From positions 1 to 64,000 of the forward strand of contig JADLCT010000052.1 of assembly GCA_020847045.1 (NCBI GenBank): a DNA stretch of 64,000 nucleotides, written 5' to 3'. Positions 7,994 through 17,046 of this stretch are shown here, in pieces. Source of the DNA: Bryobacterales bacterium (GTDB taxonomy: Bacteria; Acidobacteriota; Terriglobia; Bryobacterales; Bryobacteraceae). The translations under genes and the position numbers were made by a program. The first letter of the stretch is position 1. The number at the start of each line of letters is the position of its first letter. The notes under the pieces are model-generated. The model worked only from the letters and a program-made list of their open reading frames with translations, was not told the DNA's origin and made no database searches.

Positions 7994-9355
7994 TTACCCC
8001 TGGCGCGGCGGGAAATGCGCCAGGCACTCCTCCAATGTCGCGGCCAGGTGATCGGCCTGCGTGCGCGTGATCACCAGCGGCGGCGACAGGCGAATGGTAT
8101 TCCGCCCGGCTCCCAGCACCAGCACGCCCCGTTCAAAACACATTTGCACAATCCTGTCGCGCCACTCAGGCGCCCGTTCGCGCGACGCCTGGTCGCGCAC
8201 GATTTCAATGCCAATCATGAGCCCCAGTCCCGTTACGCGGCCCACGCAGGGGAAGCGCCGCGGCCAGCCGGCCATGCGCTCGCGCAGATGCGCCCCCATG
8301 CGCGCGGCGTTGTCCACCAGTTCACGCTCCAGCAGTTCGATGGTGGCCAGCGACGCCGCCACCGACACAGGGTTGCCGCCGAACGTGGAGGCGTGCGCTC
8401 CGGGTTTCCATTCCATGACACTGGCGCTCGCGATGGTGGCCGACAACGGCATGCCGCTGGCGATTCCCTTGGCCGCCGCCAGAATGTCCGGCGACATCCC
8501 GTAGTGCCCGGCCGCCCACATTTTGCCCGTGCGTCCCATGCCGCTTTGCACCTCGTCAAAGATGAGCAGGATGCCGTGACGCCGCGCCACGCCCACCAGT
8601 TCGTCGAAGAACTTCGGCGGCGGATTCACATAACCGCCCTCGCCCTGCACCGGCTCCACGACGATGCCCGCCACCTCCCGCGCCGGCAGGATCGTCCGGA
8701 ACAGTTGGTCTTCGATCACCTTCACGCACTCCACGGCGCATGTCTCCGGCTGCTGGCCGTAGGCGCAGCGGTAGCAGTCCGCGTAGGGAATGTGCGTTAC
8801 ACCCGGCACCAGCGGCCCGAACCGTTCCCGCTGCACGCTCTTTGAGGCCGTCAGCGACAAGGCTCCCATCGTGCGCCCGTGAAAGCCGCCGAGAAAGCCG
8901 ATGAACTTGTCGCGGCCCGTATGGTAACGGGCCAGCTTCAACGCCGCCTCGATGGCCTCCGCGCCCGAGTTGCCAAAATACACGCGACGCTCACCGCCGC
9001 CCGGCGCCAGTGAGGCGAGCTTTTCGGCCAGCGCCACCATGTTTTCGTAATAAAAATCGGTGCCCGACATGTGGATCAGCGTTTCGGCCTGCCGCCGCAC
9101 CGCCTCCACCACGCGCGGATGGCAGTGCCCGGTGGCCACCACGGCGATGCCGGCGCTGCAGTCGAGAAACCGGTTCCCATCGACGTCGTAAATCAGGGCT
9201 CCTACGCCGCGCGCGGCCACCAGCGGGTAGGAGCGCGTATAGCTCGGCGACAGCACGGCGGCGTCGCGCGCCATCACGGCCGCCGCCTTCGGACCTGGCA
9301 GCGGCGTAATCAGGCTTGGCAACTCGTGGGGAGCCGGAACGGAACCACTCTGCAT
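7994..9355 (-). CDS. class III PLP-dependent aminotransferase (acetylornithine/4-aminobutyrate type)
   Basis: This 453-residue enzyme transfers an amino group from an omega-amino substrate to 2-oxoglutarate. The YDVDGNRFLDCSAGIAV start, GNSGAEAIEAALKLAR substrate/phosphate region, GGFHGRTMG, VEPVQGEGGY, FDEVQSGMGRTGKMWA and the PLP-lysine segment AAAKGIASGMPL are all present. The family is split between ArgD, GabT and related enzymes, and sequence alone does not decide. A CYRCAYGQQPETC insertion with three Cys (about 207-219) recalls the Cys-containing insert of some archaeal-type 4-aminobutyrate aminotransferases. AAGGAG precedes the ATG. Confidence 0.92.
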   Translation of the reverse strand: MQSGSVPAPHELPSLITPLPGPKAAAVMARDAAVLSPSYTRSYPLVAARGVGALIYDVDGNRFLDCSAGIAVVATGHCHPRVVEAVRRQAETLIHMSGTDFYYENMVALAEKLASLAPGGGERRVYFGNSGAEAIEAALKLARYHTGRDKFIGFLGGFHGRTMGALSLTASKSVQRERFGPLVPGVTHIPYADCYRCAYGQQPETCAVECVKVIEDQLFRTILPAREVAGIVVEPVQGEGGYVNPPPKFFDELVGVARRHGILLIFDEVQSGMGRTGKMWAAGHYGMSPDILAAAKGIASGMPLSATIASASVMEWKPGAHASTFGGNPVSVAASLATIELLERELVDNAARMGAHLRERMAGWPRRFPCVGRVTGLGLMIGIEIVRDQASRERAPEWRDRIVQMCFERGVLVLGAGRNTIRLSPPLVITRTQADHLAATLEECLAHFPPRQG

Positions 9356-9507
9356 GGCGAATTCTCCTTCGACTACCGTTTCTGCGATGGGTTGTATGGA
9401 GCGCCCGCCCTGGCGGCGGGAACACGGCAGGAGTGCGCCGGGTCAGTCACCGGCGAACAGCGCGGGTCGCAATGCGGAAGGACGCCACATGTTAGCGTCA
9501 GTATATC

Positions 9508-9981
9508 TTGGCCCGTTCCGCAAAACCCGCCCCGGCAACCGCTCCGCCCGCCGTCATCCCGCCGGCGCGGGAACTGCGTTTCGCCTGCCAGCCCGGCTGC
9601 ACCAACTGCTGCAACGTCGCCGGCTACGTTTATCTCACCGAAGAGAACCTGATCGAAGCCGCCCGTTACCTGCGCCTTAGCGCCGCCGAGTTCGAACGGC
9701 GCTTTGTCTACCGCACGCGCCACCTGCTGCGTCTGCGCAAGCCGCGCGGCTCCCAGTGCCACTTTCTAAAAGAAGATGGCTGCGCGATCCATCCCGCCAA
9801 GCCTACCCAGTGCCGCCTGTTTCCCTTCTGGCCTGAACTGGTGAAGTCGGCGTACGCCTGGAAGACAGCCGGGCGGCGATGCCCCGGCATCGGCCAGGGA
9901 CCGCTGGTTCAAATTGGAGAGGCGCTCGAACAGGCATCCGAAATGGAACACGCCTACCCCACCATCTACTCCCAGGGATAG
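9508..9981 (+). CDS. YkgJ-type cysteine cluster protein
   Basis: This 157-residue protein carries the YkgJ/UPF0153 cysteine pattern, predicted to bind zinc or an iron-sulfur cluster: CQPGCTNCCN near residues 27-36, then CHFL...GCAIHPAKPTQCRLFPFWPE at about 84-112, plus a later Cys in RRCPGIG. Function in this family is not established. The start used is TTG at 9508; no in-frame ATG lies before the first Cys motif. A TATATC box abuts this TTG, so the exact start is uncertain. The gene is divergent from the aminotransferase. Confidence 0.8.
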   Translation: MARSAKPAPATAPPAVIPPARELRFACQPGCTNCCNVAGYVYLTEENLIEAARYLRLSAAEFERRFVYRTRHLLRLRKPRGSQCHFLKEDGCAIHPAKPTQCRLFPFWPELVKSAYAWKTAGRRCPGIGQGPLVQIGEALEQASEMEHAYPTIYSQG

Positions 9982-10094
9982 CCCGCCCGCTTCCCCCGCC
10001 GGTTTTTCGTCAGCACACCGCACGCTGTGGCAAATAAATAGCACGGGGGATTCATGGGCGCCGCGTGACTCCGCAGGGAGACGATGTGCGAGCT

Positions 10095-10111
10095 TTGGCA
10101 CGCCGCTTGCA
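10095..10111 (+). promoter_or_regulatory. sigma-54 promoter of the flagellar operon
   Basis: TTGGCACG-CCGC-TTGCA matches the sigma-54 consensus YTGGCACGN4TTGCW essentially perfectly, with GG (10097-98) and GC (10109-10) at exact -24/-12 spacing. The predicted start is 10122, only 4 nt before the flgB ATG. This implies expression by RpoN with an enhancer-binding activator, as for class II/III flagellar genes elsewhere. Confidence 0.85.
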
Positions 10112-10125
10112 CTGCTTCTCCGCGT

Positions 10126-10473
10126 ATGCTCGACCGAGTCGCCGCCAGCTTGGGCAACTACATGGACCTGCTGAGTGTCCGGCAGAAACTGGTGGCGTCG
10201 AACATTGCCAACGCGGCGACGCCCGGTTACAAAACGAAAGATATTGATTTCCAATTTGAACTGCAAAGCCAGATGGGCCAGGAGGCCACCGCGCCGGCGC
10301 ATGTTCGCGAGGTGCAAGGGCTAGGCACGCACAACGATGGAAATAATGTGAGCCTGGACCGCGAGGCGCGGCTGCTGTCGGAAAACGCTCTGCGTTTTAA
10401 CGTGGCATCGCAGCTCTGGCGGAACAAGCTGCGCATGTTGCGCAACGCTGTGCAGGATGGGAGGAACGGATGA
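10126..10473 (+). CDS. flgB: flagellar basal-body rod protein FlgB
   Basis: This 115-residue proximal-rod protein is exported by the flagellar type III system and assembles in the periplasm. It has the rod-protein signature around residues 22-40 (KLVASNIANAATPGYKTKDIDF) and the C-terminal amphipathic helix. A longer reading from 10084 is rejected because the sigma-54 promoter lies inside it; the start at 10126 matches FlgB homologues beginning MLD. Its stop overlaps the flgC ATG (ATGA). It is the first gene of an eight-gene flagellar operon. Confidence 0.95.
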   Translation: MLDRVAASLGNYMDLLSVRQKLVASNIANAATPGYKTKDIDFQFELQSQMGQEATAPAHVREVQGLGTHNDGNNVSLDREARLLSENALRFNVASQLWRNKLRMLRNAVQDGRNG

Positions 10474-10907
10474 GCCTGTTTCAACTGCTATCCGTCAGCG
10501 CATCGGGGATGGCTGCGCAGAGGACGCGCGCCGAGACGATCACCGAAAATCTGGCCAACGCGGAAACCACGCGTACGCCCGAGGGCGGTCCCTACCGCCG
10601 CAAGGATGTTGTGTTCGCCAGCGCGGGACAATCCTCGCCGTTCGGATCGGTCTTCCAGCAGGCGATGGGACCTGGCGTCGAGGGTGTCGAGGCGGCCGAA
10701 ACCGTCATAGATGCGCGCGAGCCCGAGAAGCGCTACCAGCCGGGCCATCCCGATGCGGACAAAGACGGCTATGTGGCCTTCCCGCGCATCAGTCCGGCCG
10801 AGGAGATGGTGAACCTGATGGGCGCCTCGCGCGGTTATCAGGCCAACGTGAACGCGCTGCTGGCCGTGCGCGATATGCTCCACCGCTCGCTCGATCTGTT
10901 GAAGTGA
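10470..10907 (+). CDS. flgC: flagellar basal-body rod protein FlgC
   Basis: This 145-residue proximal-rod subunit is a partner of FlgB and FlgF/G. It has the N-terminal rod motif (ENLANAETTRTPEGGPYRRK), the PDADKDGYVAFP segment typical of FlgC, and the C-terminal heptad-rich helix beginning EEMVNLMGASRGYQANV. The start codon overlaps the flgB stop by four bases, so translation is coupled. FliE follows after 10 nt. Confidence 0.96.
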   Translation: MSLFQLLSVSASGMAAQRTRAETITENLANAETTRTPEGGPYRRKDVVFASAGQSSPFGSVFQQAMGPGVEGVEAAETVIDAREPEKRYQPGHPDADKDGYVAFPRISPAEEMVNLMGASRGYQANVNALLAVRDMLHRSLDLLK

Positions 10908-10917
10908 GGCACACGAA

Positions 10918-11229
10918 ATGACCAGTCCCATTGCCGGCATCTCGCCTGCGTCCATACGTGGCGCCGATCCCACGTCCTTTACCGGTCCCGCCGCCAAGAC
11001 CGATGGCGCCTCGGCCTTCTCGGAGATGTTCGAGCAGGCTGTGAACCGCGTGAACCAGTATCAGCAGTCCGCCGACACCGCCGTGCAGCGGTTTGTTACC
11101 GGCGAGGACGAGGATCTGCACCGCGTGGCCATGGCTACGCAGAAGGCCGAGGTTTCTTTCGAGCTGTTTCTGCAGATGAAAAACAAGGTCGTGCAGGCCT
11201 ATCAGGAGATGATGCGTCTCCAGGTGTGA
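10918..11229 (+). CDS. fliE: flagellar hook-basal body complex protein FliE
   Basis: This 103-residue small exported protein joins the MS ring to the rod. The C-terminal half has the conserved FliE helix, with VAMATQKAEVSFELFLQMKNKVVQAYQEMMRLQV ending the protein as in other species. The N-terminal part is Ala/Ser/Thr-rich and low in complexity. Position between flgC and fliF is the common arrangement. Confidence 0.95.
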   Translation: MTSPIAGISPASIRGADPTSFTGPAAKTDGASAFSEMFEQAVNRVNQYQQSADTAVQRFVTGEDEDLHRVAMATQKAEVSFELFLQMKNKVVQAYQEMMRLQV

Positions 11230-11248
11230 CCGCGTCCGGCCACGATCC

Positions 11249-12964
11249 ATGAGCTTCCTCGAACAACTGAAGTCTCTTCTTGCCGGCCTGAGCCGCAAGC
11301 AGCGCGTGTCGCTGGTGGTGGCCGCCATTGCCGTGGCCGCTGGCTTGCTGTCGTTCCTGAACTGGCGGGACAACGAAAGCTTCCAGGTGCTCTATGCGGA
11401 TCTGGCCGCCGAAGACGCCGCGCAGGTGGTGGCAAAGCTGAAGGAGTCGGGCGCCGAGTACAGGCTCGGCAAGGATGGCAAGGTTATCCGCGTGCGCGCC
11501 GAACGCCTGCCGGATCTGCGCCTGCAGATGGCCGCCGCCGGGGTGCCCAAGACCGGACGGATGGGATTCGAGCTGTTCGATCAGAACCAGTTTGGCGCTA
11601 CGCAGTTCGCCGAGCAGGTGAACTACCACCGGGCTCTTGAGGGCGAACTGGAACGCAGCGTCATGACGATTGGCGAGGTGGAAAGCGCCCGCGTCCACAT
11701 CACGCCGCCCAAGGATTCGCTCTTTGTGGAGGAGCAGCGGCCCGCCAAGGCGAGCGTCCTGCTGCGCCTGCGCGCCCCGGCACGGCTGAGCGCGCAGAAC
11801 GTGCAGGCGATCACGCAGTTGGTGGCCAACGCCGTCGAGGGGCTGTCGCCCGAGATGATCTCCGTTCTGGATTCCCGCGGCAACCTGCTGAATCGCGCCC
11901 GCCGCGGCAGTCCGGGAGACCCCGGCCAGGCGGGCGAGCTTCTGCTGGACTACCGCCGCACGATCGAGCGCGACCTGATCGCCAAGATCAATACGACGCT
12001 GGAACCGTTGCTCGGGCCGGACAAGTTTCGCGCAGGCGTCTCGGTGGAATGCGACCTCTCCACCACAGAGCAGAGCGAGGAGGCGTTCGATCCGGCGCGC
12101 TCGGTGATGGCCACGTCCCAACGCACGGAGGATATCGCCGGAGCCAACCAGGCCTCGGGCGTGCCCGGCACGGCGTCGAATCTGCCACGGCCGAGTTCGC
12201 GCCCCGGCGCCACGGGATCCGGGTTGACGCGACGCACCGAGAACATTTCCTACCAGTCCAGCCGCATGGTGAAGAAGACCCTCACGCCGCAGGGACAGGT
12301 GCGCCGCGTCTCGGTCTCCGTCCTTCTCGACCACAATGTCCGTTATGAGGGGACGGGACCCAAAGCCCGCCGTCTGATCGAACCGCCCAGCGCCGAGCGC
12401 CTGAAAGCGACGCGTGACCTCATCGCCGGCGTCGTCGGCCTGCAACCCGAGCGCGGCGACCAACTGATCGTCGAATCGCTTCCCTTTGAATCGACGCTCT
12501 CCTTTGAACCGCCGCCGCCCGCGGCTACCTCCGCGCCCGGAGGCCTCTTGCCGGCCGCGACCGTCGTCATCGACTGGAGCAAAGCCAACCCCATTCCCGC
12601 TGCCATTGCCGCTGGAGGTCTTTTGGCGCTGCTGTTGCTGGGGATCGCGGCGCGATGGTTCCTCAAACGCCGGGCGCGGAGGCGCGCGGCGGCCACCGCC
12701 GATGCGGTGAAGGCAATCGGAGCCTCCGGCGATCCCGGCAGGCCGGTGGGCGAAAGCATCGAGAAGAGGATCGAGACACAGATTCAGGAGAACCTGGCGC
12801 TCAAGGAGAAACAGGAGATGGAGATCCTCTCCGGCCTGAAACTGCCCGACTCGGCTACGAAGAAGTCCGAGGTTCTGACTAAACACATGACCGAACTCGC
12901 GAAGAAGGATCCCGCCGCGTTCGCCCACATCCTCCGCACCTGGATGAGCGACGCCGCCAATTAG
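11249..12964 (+). CDS. fliF: flagellar MS-ring protein FliF
   Basis: This 571-residue inner-membrane protein forms the MS ring. Transmembrane helix 1 lies at about 20-40 and helix 2 at about 444-468, followed by a basic RRARRR stop-transfer. Between them are the two ring-building YscJ/FliF domains, beginning with the YADLAAEDAAQVV segment, and a Ser/Pro-rich low-complexity stretch (about 290-330). The C-terminal cytoplasmic tail ends with the amphipathic region that binds FliG. Length and domain order are typical. fliG begins 9 nt downstream. Confidence 0.96.
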   Translation: MSFLEQLKSLLAGLSRKQRVSLVVAAIAVAAGLLSFLNWRDNESFQVLYADLAAEDAAQVVAKLKESGAEYRLGKDGKVIRVRAERLPDLRLQMAAAGVPKTGRMGFELFDQNQFGATQFAEQVNYHRALEGELERSVMTIGEVESARVHITPPKDSLFVEEQRPAKASVLLRLRAPARLSAQNVQAITQLVANAVEGLSPEMISVLDSRGNLLNRARRGSPGDPGQAGELLLDYRRTIERDLIAKINTTLEPLLGPDKFRAGVSVECDLSTTEQSEEAFDPARSVMATSQRTEDIAGANQASGVPGTASNLPRPSSRPGATGSGLTRRTENISYQSSRMVKKTLTPQGQVRRVSVSVLLDHNVRYEGTGPKARRLIEPPSAERLKATRDLIAGVVGLQPERGDQLIVESLPFESTLSFEPPPPAATSAPGGLLPAATVVIDWSKANPIPAAIAAGGLLALLLLGIAARWFLKRRARRRAAATADAVKAIGASGDPGRPVGESIEKRIETQIQENLALKEKQEMEILSGLKLPDSATKKSEVLTKHMTELAKKDPAAFAHILRTWMSDAAN

Positions 12965-12972
12965 GCAGAACC

Positions 12973-14004
12973 ATGATCACCAACAGCGAAAAACCGACCG
13001 CGATGATGCCGGGCCTGAAAAAGGCCGCCATCCTGGTGGTCGCCATGGGCGAGGAGATGGGCGCGCTGATCCTCGGCCAGTTGGAGGAGGAGGAGGCGTC
13101 CCAACTCACGCGCGAGATTGCGCGCCTGCCTCCTGTGACGCCCGACATAGCCGACGCCATTCTGGAAGAGGGCTACCAGATGACGCTCGCGCACGACTAT
13201 GTGCTCAAGGGCGGCGTCGAATATGCCAAGAAGATCCTCATCAACGCTTATGGTCCGGAACAGGCCAAGAAGCTGCTGGACCGGTTGATGAAGGCGCTCG
13301 GCAGCGACTCGGCCAGCTTCGACGCGCTTCAAAAAGCCGATCCGCAGCAGCTCGCCAAGTTTATCCACAAAGAGCACCCGCAGACGATCGCGCTCATCCT
13401 GTCGCACCTGAATCCTTCTCAGGCGGCCGCCTTGCTGGCCAGTCTGCCCGGTGAGATCCGTTCGGATGTCTCTTTGCGCATGGCCCATCTGGAGCGCATT
13501 TCGCCCGAGGTCATCACCCGCATCGCAGGAATCATTGGCCAGAAGTTGAAAGCGCTCGGCGAGTTCAGCCGGGAAAGCTACGGAGGCGTGCGCGCCGTGG
13601 CCGAAATGTTCAACCGGCTCGACTCGGGGACGAGCAAGGAGATCCTCGAAGAGATGGAGAAGTCCGACTCGCCGCTAGTGGAGACCGTGCGCCACCTGAT
13701 GTTTGTCTTTGAAGACCTGCTGCTAATCGACTCGGCCGGCCTGAAAGAGGTGCTATCACGGGTCGACCGCAAACTGCTCACCGTGGCCCTCAAGGGGACT
13801 AGCGACCAACTCCGGCAGAAGTTCATGGATTGCATGTCCCAGCGTGGCGCCGAGATGCTGCGCGAGGACATGGACGCGATGGGCCCCGTGAAGATCAAGG
13901 AGGTCGAAGGGGCGCAGCAGCAGATTATCGCCATCGTCCGGCAGTTGGAGGCCGAAGGCGCGGTGAGCTTGAAGGGGACCGTGGGCGAACAGTATGTCCT
14001 CTAA
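12973..14004 (+). CDS. fliG: flagellar motor switch protein FliG
   Basis: This 343-residue rotor protein forms the C ring on the cytoplasmic face of FliF. The N-terminal FliF-binding domain, the middle domain with the EHPQ motif (134-137), and the C-terminal torque-generating domain with charged helix residues (LLLIDSAGLKEVLSRVDRKLL, then a conserved MSQRGAEMLREDMDAMGPV) are all present. Its 3' end overlaps fliH by 11 nt. It should interact with the motor and with phospho-CheY via FliM, which is not in this window. Confidence 0.96.
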   Translation: MITNSEKPTAMMPGLKKAAILVVAMGEEMGALILGQLEEEEASQLTREIARLPPVTPDIADAILEEGYQMTLAHDYVLKGGVEYAKKILINAYGPEQAKKLLDRLMKALGSDSASFDALQKADPQQLAKFIHKEHPQTIALILSHLNPSQAAALLASLPGEIRSDVSLRMAHLERISPEVITRIAGIIGQKLKALGEFSRESYGGVRAVAEMFNRLDSGTSKEILEEMEKSDSPLVETVRHLMFVFEDLLLIDSAGLKEVLSRVDRKLLTVALKGTSDQLRQKFMDCMSQRGAEMLREDMDAMGPVKIKEVEGAQQQIIAIVRQLEAEGAVSLKGTVGEQYVL

Positions 14005-14674
14005 GATCATGGACGGCGAGTCCGGGTTGCAGCCGCTTGTGTGGCGGCGGATGGGCGAAGCGACGGTCAGCGCAGGCCCGCCCCGCGCCCCGCTTCCCGA
14101 GAACGCCGCGCAGGCTCTTGACGAGGCGCCGGTTCTGCGCGCGCGGATCGCCGAACTGGAGCAGCAACTCCCGCGCCTGTCCGAGCAGGCCCGCCAGACC
14201 GGATTCCGTGAGGGCGAGGCGGCCGCGGCCGGACGCGCCTCCGCCGAGGTGCAGGCCATCGCGGCCCGTGGCGCGGCGGCCATAGCACAACTCACCGCGG
14301 AGCGCCGCCAGATGCGCCGCCAGTTGGAAGAAGACCTGGTCCACCTGGCCGTCGCCGTGGCGCGCCGCATCCTGCACCGCGAGCTTTCAGTCGATCCCGA
14401 GGCGCTGGGGGGCATCGTGCGCGCCGTACTGGACCGCATGGACGCCCGTGAGGTGCACCGCCTGCGCGTCCACCCGGCCGACGCCCCCTATGTCGAGAAG
14501 CGCCTGAGTGAATGGCAAACCCCGGCCGCCATGAGTATCGAGCGCGATGCGTCGCTCGAGCGCGGCGCGATCGTATTGGAGACCGCGCGGGGCTCGGTGG
14601 ACGCCTCCATCGAGACACAACTGCGCGAGATCGACCGCGGCTTCACTGACCTGGTCCGGAGGCAGATTCCATGA
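13994..14674 (+). CDS. fliH: flagellar assembly protein FliH
   Basis: This 226-residue FliH/YscL-type regulator binds and restrains the FliI ATPase. It has an N-terminal disordered part and a central coiled-coil (about 35-110) with glycine-containing repeats such as RQTGFREGEAAAAGRASAE. The C-terminal globular domain ends with ERGAIVLETARGSVDASIETQL, a motif common to FliH and V/F-type ATPase stator subunits. It overlaps fliG upstream and shares ATGA with fliI downstream, as expected for a stoichiometric complex. Confidence 0.92.
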   Translation: MSSKIMDGESGLQPLVWRRMGEATVSAGPPRAPLPENAAQALDEAPVLRARIAELEQQLPRLSEQARQTGFREGEAAAAGRASAEVQAIAARGAAAIAQLTAERRQMRRQLEEDLVHLAVAVARRILHRELSVDPEALGGIVRAVLDRMDAREVHRLRVHPADAPYVEKRLSEWQTPAAMSIERDASLERGAIVLETARGSVDASIETQLREIDRGFTDLVRRQIP

Positions 14675-15993
14675 GCACGCCCGCGCGCTTCTGGAACTTG
14701 GCGCCCTATGAACGCCTGCTCGAAACCGGCGATTTCTGCCGGATGGGTGGGCAAGTTTCCCAGATGGTCGGTCTGCTGGTGGAAAGCGTTGGTCCTCCAG
14801 CGGCCATTGGGGATTTTTGCGAAATCCAGACGCGCGACGGACGCTCCATACGGGTCCAGGCCGTCGGATTCCGCGACGGACGCGTGCTCTGCATGCCCCT
14901 CGAAGAGGTGGACGGGCTTCAAGCAGGTGATGCGATCATCACGCGCCGCGAGGCCGCGCAAGTGCGAACAGGATCTCACCTGCTAGGCCGCGTGCTGGAC
15001 GGTTTCGGCCAGCCGATTGACAACCTGCCGCTGCCCGAGCTGGGCTCGCTCCGCAACCTGTTTGCCGCGCCGCCCGGCCCTCTCGAACGGGAGCACATCG
15101 ATGAACCGCTGGTTACCGGCGTCCGCGCCATCGACTCGCTGCTCCCCATCGGCAAGGGACAACGCGTCGGCATCTTCGGCGGCTCGGGCGTGGGAAAAAG
15201 CACTCTGCTGGGCGCCATGGCGAAGCACAACTCGGCCGATGTCTGCGTGATCGCCCTGGTGGGCGAACGCAACCGGGAGGTGCGCGGATTCCTCGAACAT
15301 GAGCTGGGCGAAGAGGGGTTGAAACGCTCCGTGGTCGTCTGCGCCACCTCGGACCGCCCGGCGCCATTGCGCATCCGCGCCTGCTTTCTCGCCCTGGCTA
15401 TCGCCGAACACTTCCGGGATGAGGGCAAGGATGTCCTCCTCATCATGGATTCGGTGACCCGGATGGCCATGGCGCAGCGCGAAATCGGCCTGGCGGCGGG
15501 TGAACCCCCTTCACAGAAGGGCTACACGCCGTCGGTGTTCAACCTGATGCCGAAAATCTTTGAGCGCGCCGGCAAGTTCGCGCGCGGCTCCATCACCGGC
15601 CTGTTCACTGTGCTCGTGGAGGGCGATGATTTCAATGAGCCCGTCGCCGATGCCGTGCGGGGCATCCTGGATGGACACATCATTCTTTCGCGTGCGCTCG
15701 GACAGGCGGGCCACTATCCCGCCATCGACATTCTCCAGTCGGTGAGCCGGCTGGCCAGCGCCATCTCCACGTCCGGACAGAAGCGCGCCGCGCAACGCAT
15801 CCGCCAGGCGATGGCCACATATGACCGGTCGGAGGATCTGATCAACCTCGGGGCCTATGTTTCCGGCTCGAACCCTCAACTCGATCAGGCCATCGAGTTG
15901 AGGCCGCGCGTGAGCGATTTCCTGCGCCAGCCGCCCGGCGAGTTCACACCGCTCGAGGAGACCATCAAACGCATGCAGGAGATCGGTGAATGA
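14671..15993 (+). CDS. fliI: flagellum-specific ATP synthase FliI
   Basis: This 440-residue export ATPase has Walker A GGSGVGKST (170-178), Walker B LLIMDSVTRMAMAQREIGLAAGEPP, the catalytic Glu in VALVGERNREVRGF, and the C-terminal ISTSGQKRAA...LGAYVSGSNPQLD segment. It energises export-substrate unfolding and docking together with FliH and FliJ, which flank it. Start and stop each form ATGA overlaps with neighbours, so the three genes are translationally coupled. Confidence 0.97.
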   Translation: MSTPARFWNLAPYERLLETGDFCRMGGQVSQMVGLLVESVGPPAAIGDFCEIQTRDGRSIRVQAVGFRDGRVLCMPLEEVDGLQAGDAIITRREAAQVRTGSHLLGRVLDGFGQPIDNLPLPELGSLRNLFAAPPGPLEREHIDEPLVTGVRAIDSLLPIGKGQRVGIFGGSGVGKSTLLGAMAKHNSADVCVIALVGERNREVRGFLEHELGEEGLKRSVVVCATSDRPAPLRIRACFLALAIAEHFRDEGKDVLLIMDSVTRMAMAQREIGLAAGEPPSQKGYTPSVFNLMPKIFERAGKFARGSITGLFTVLVEGDDFNEPVADAVRGILDGHIILSRALGQAGHYPAIDILQSVSRLASAISTSGQKRAAQRIRQAMATYDRSEDLINLGAYVSGSNPQLDQAIELRPRVSDFLRQPPGEFTPLEETIKRMQEIGE

Positions 15994-16445
15994 AGCGCTA
16001 CAGCTTTCCGTTGGCCCGCGTGCTGGCGTTCCGCCGGCTGCAGCGTGACCTGGAACGGGCCGCGATGGAGCGTTCGCTCGCCGAGGTCCGCCGCATCGCC
16101 GAGTTCGGTGAGCAGGTCCGGCAGGAATCCGAGGCCACGGCGCGCGATCTGGTCACGCGTACGCCCGGCGAACCTGTGGACGGCACACAACTGGCGGGGC
16201 TCGACGGCTACCGCCGCTACCTGAAGCGCGTCGCCGCCGAGGTGGACCTGCACCACCGCCGAGCCGAGGTGGCCGCCGGCAACCAGCGTCTGAAACTGGT
16301 CGAGGCGGAACGGCGCATGAAGGTTCTGGAGCACCTGGAGGAGCGCACAAGGAAGGAATGGGACACGGCCATGCACAAAGAAATCGAGGACTTTGCCGGT
16401 GAAGCGTTTCTCGCGCGGTGGGCGCGAGGGCCACGAGGTGGCTGA
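15990..16445 (+). CDS. fliJ: flagellar export chaperone FliJ
   Basis: This 151-residue protein is almost entirely coiled coil, begins with the FliJ-type MKRYSFPLARVLAFRRLQ and ends with a Gly/Arg-rich tail. In the family it is the central stalk of the FliI hexamer and activates the FlhA export gate. Sequence divergence is high, so the call rests on the coiled-coil pattern plus position immediately after fliI with an ATGA overlap. It is the last gene of the operon; the next gene is convergent. Confidence 0.88.
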   Translation: MKRYSFPLARVLAFRRLQRDLERAAMERSLAEVRRIAEFGEQVRQESEATARDLVTRTPGEPVDGTQLAGLDGYRRYLKRVAAEVDLHHRRAEVAAGNQRLKLVEAERRMKVLEHLEERTRKEWDTAMHKEIEDFAGEAFLARWARGPRGG

Positions 16446-16487
16446 AGCGCCGCATCCGGTTTCCGGACTCAACCACCGGCGCTCAGC
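16441..16487. terminator. bidirectional hairpin between fliJ and thiE
   Basis: GCTGAAGCGCCG (16441-16452) pairs with CGGCGCTCAGC (16477-16487) with a single bulge, and the loop contains a further CCGG-ttt-CCGG stem. The structure spans both convergent stop codons, so it could end transcription from either side. There is no T tract, so a factor-dependent or purely structural role is possible. Confidence 0.45.
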
Positions 16488-17046
16488 GCTGGAACATCGA
16501 GATACCGGCCACGCCAGCGGCGCCCGCCTCGATGCAGGCCGGGATGAGTCTCGGCGTGACGCCGCCCAGAGCCAACACGGGCATGCGCACGCTGGACGCC
16601 GCACGGCGCAGCTCGCCCAAGCCTTTCGGCTCGTCCGGCGATGGCTTGCTCGAAGAAAGAAAGATTGGACTGAACACGGCGAAGTCGGCGCCCTGCTCCT
16701 CGGCTTGCTCCAGTTCTTCGATCTTGTGGCAGGAGACTCCAATCAGGAACCCCTCGGGCGCGATCTCCCGGATCCGCGCCGGTGTGAGGGAATTGGCAGG
16801 CAGATGCACGCCGGCGATTCCAGCGGCGAGGGCCACATCCGTCCTTCCGTTCACCAGAATCCTCGTTCCGCCGGGATTGGGAAGCGCGAGTATCCTCTCC
16901 AACAGCCGCAACAAGGCCCGCGCAGGCAGGTCCTTCTCACGCACCTGAATCAGTTCGACGCCTTCGCCCATCCGGCGCGCGATCACCTCCAGCAGGGCGT
17001 CCGGCCCACCTGCCGCGTGCCGGTCTGTAATGTAGTAGCGAATCAC
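16483..17046 (-). CDS. thiE: thiamine phosphate synthase family protein (ThiE/TenI type)
   Basis: This 187-residue TIM-barrel protein should join the thiazole phosphate and pyrimidine diphosphate moieties of thiamine. It shows IRYYITDR at the start, [43 protein letters not shown], a VFSPIF...SSSKP phosphate loop and LALGGVTP. TenI-like paralogues share many of these, so activity is not certain. I chose the GTG at 17046, which overlaps the fmdE stop as GTGA and matches the family start; a TTG at 17064 is possible. Linkage to modBC-fmdE suggests one transcript. Confidence 0.82.
   Translation of the reverse strand: MIRYYITDRHAAGGPDALLEVIARRMGEGVELIQVREKDLPARALLRLLERILALPNPGGTRILVNGRTDVALAAGIAGVHLPANSLTPARIREIAPEGFLIGVSCHKIEELEQAEEQGADFAVFSPIFLSSSKPSPDEPKGLGELRRAASSVRMPVLALGGVTPRLIPACIEAGAAGVAGISMFQR

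Noticed and set aside
10084-10125. An earlier ATG for flgB with its own GGGAG-like site.
   Set aside because: The sigma-54 promoter lies within that stretch and homologues begin at the later ATG.
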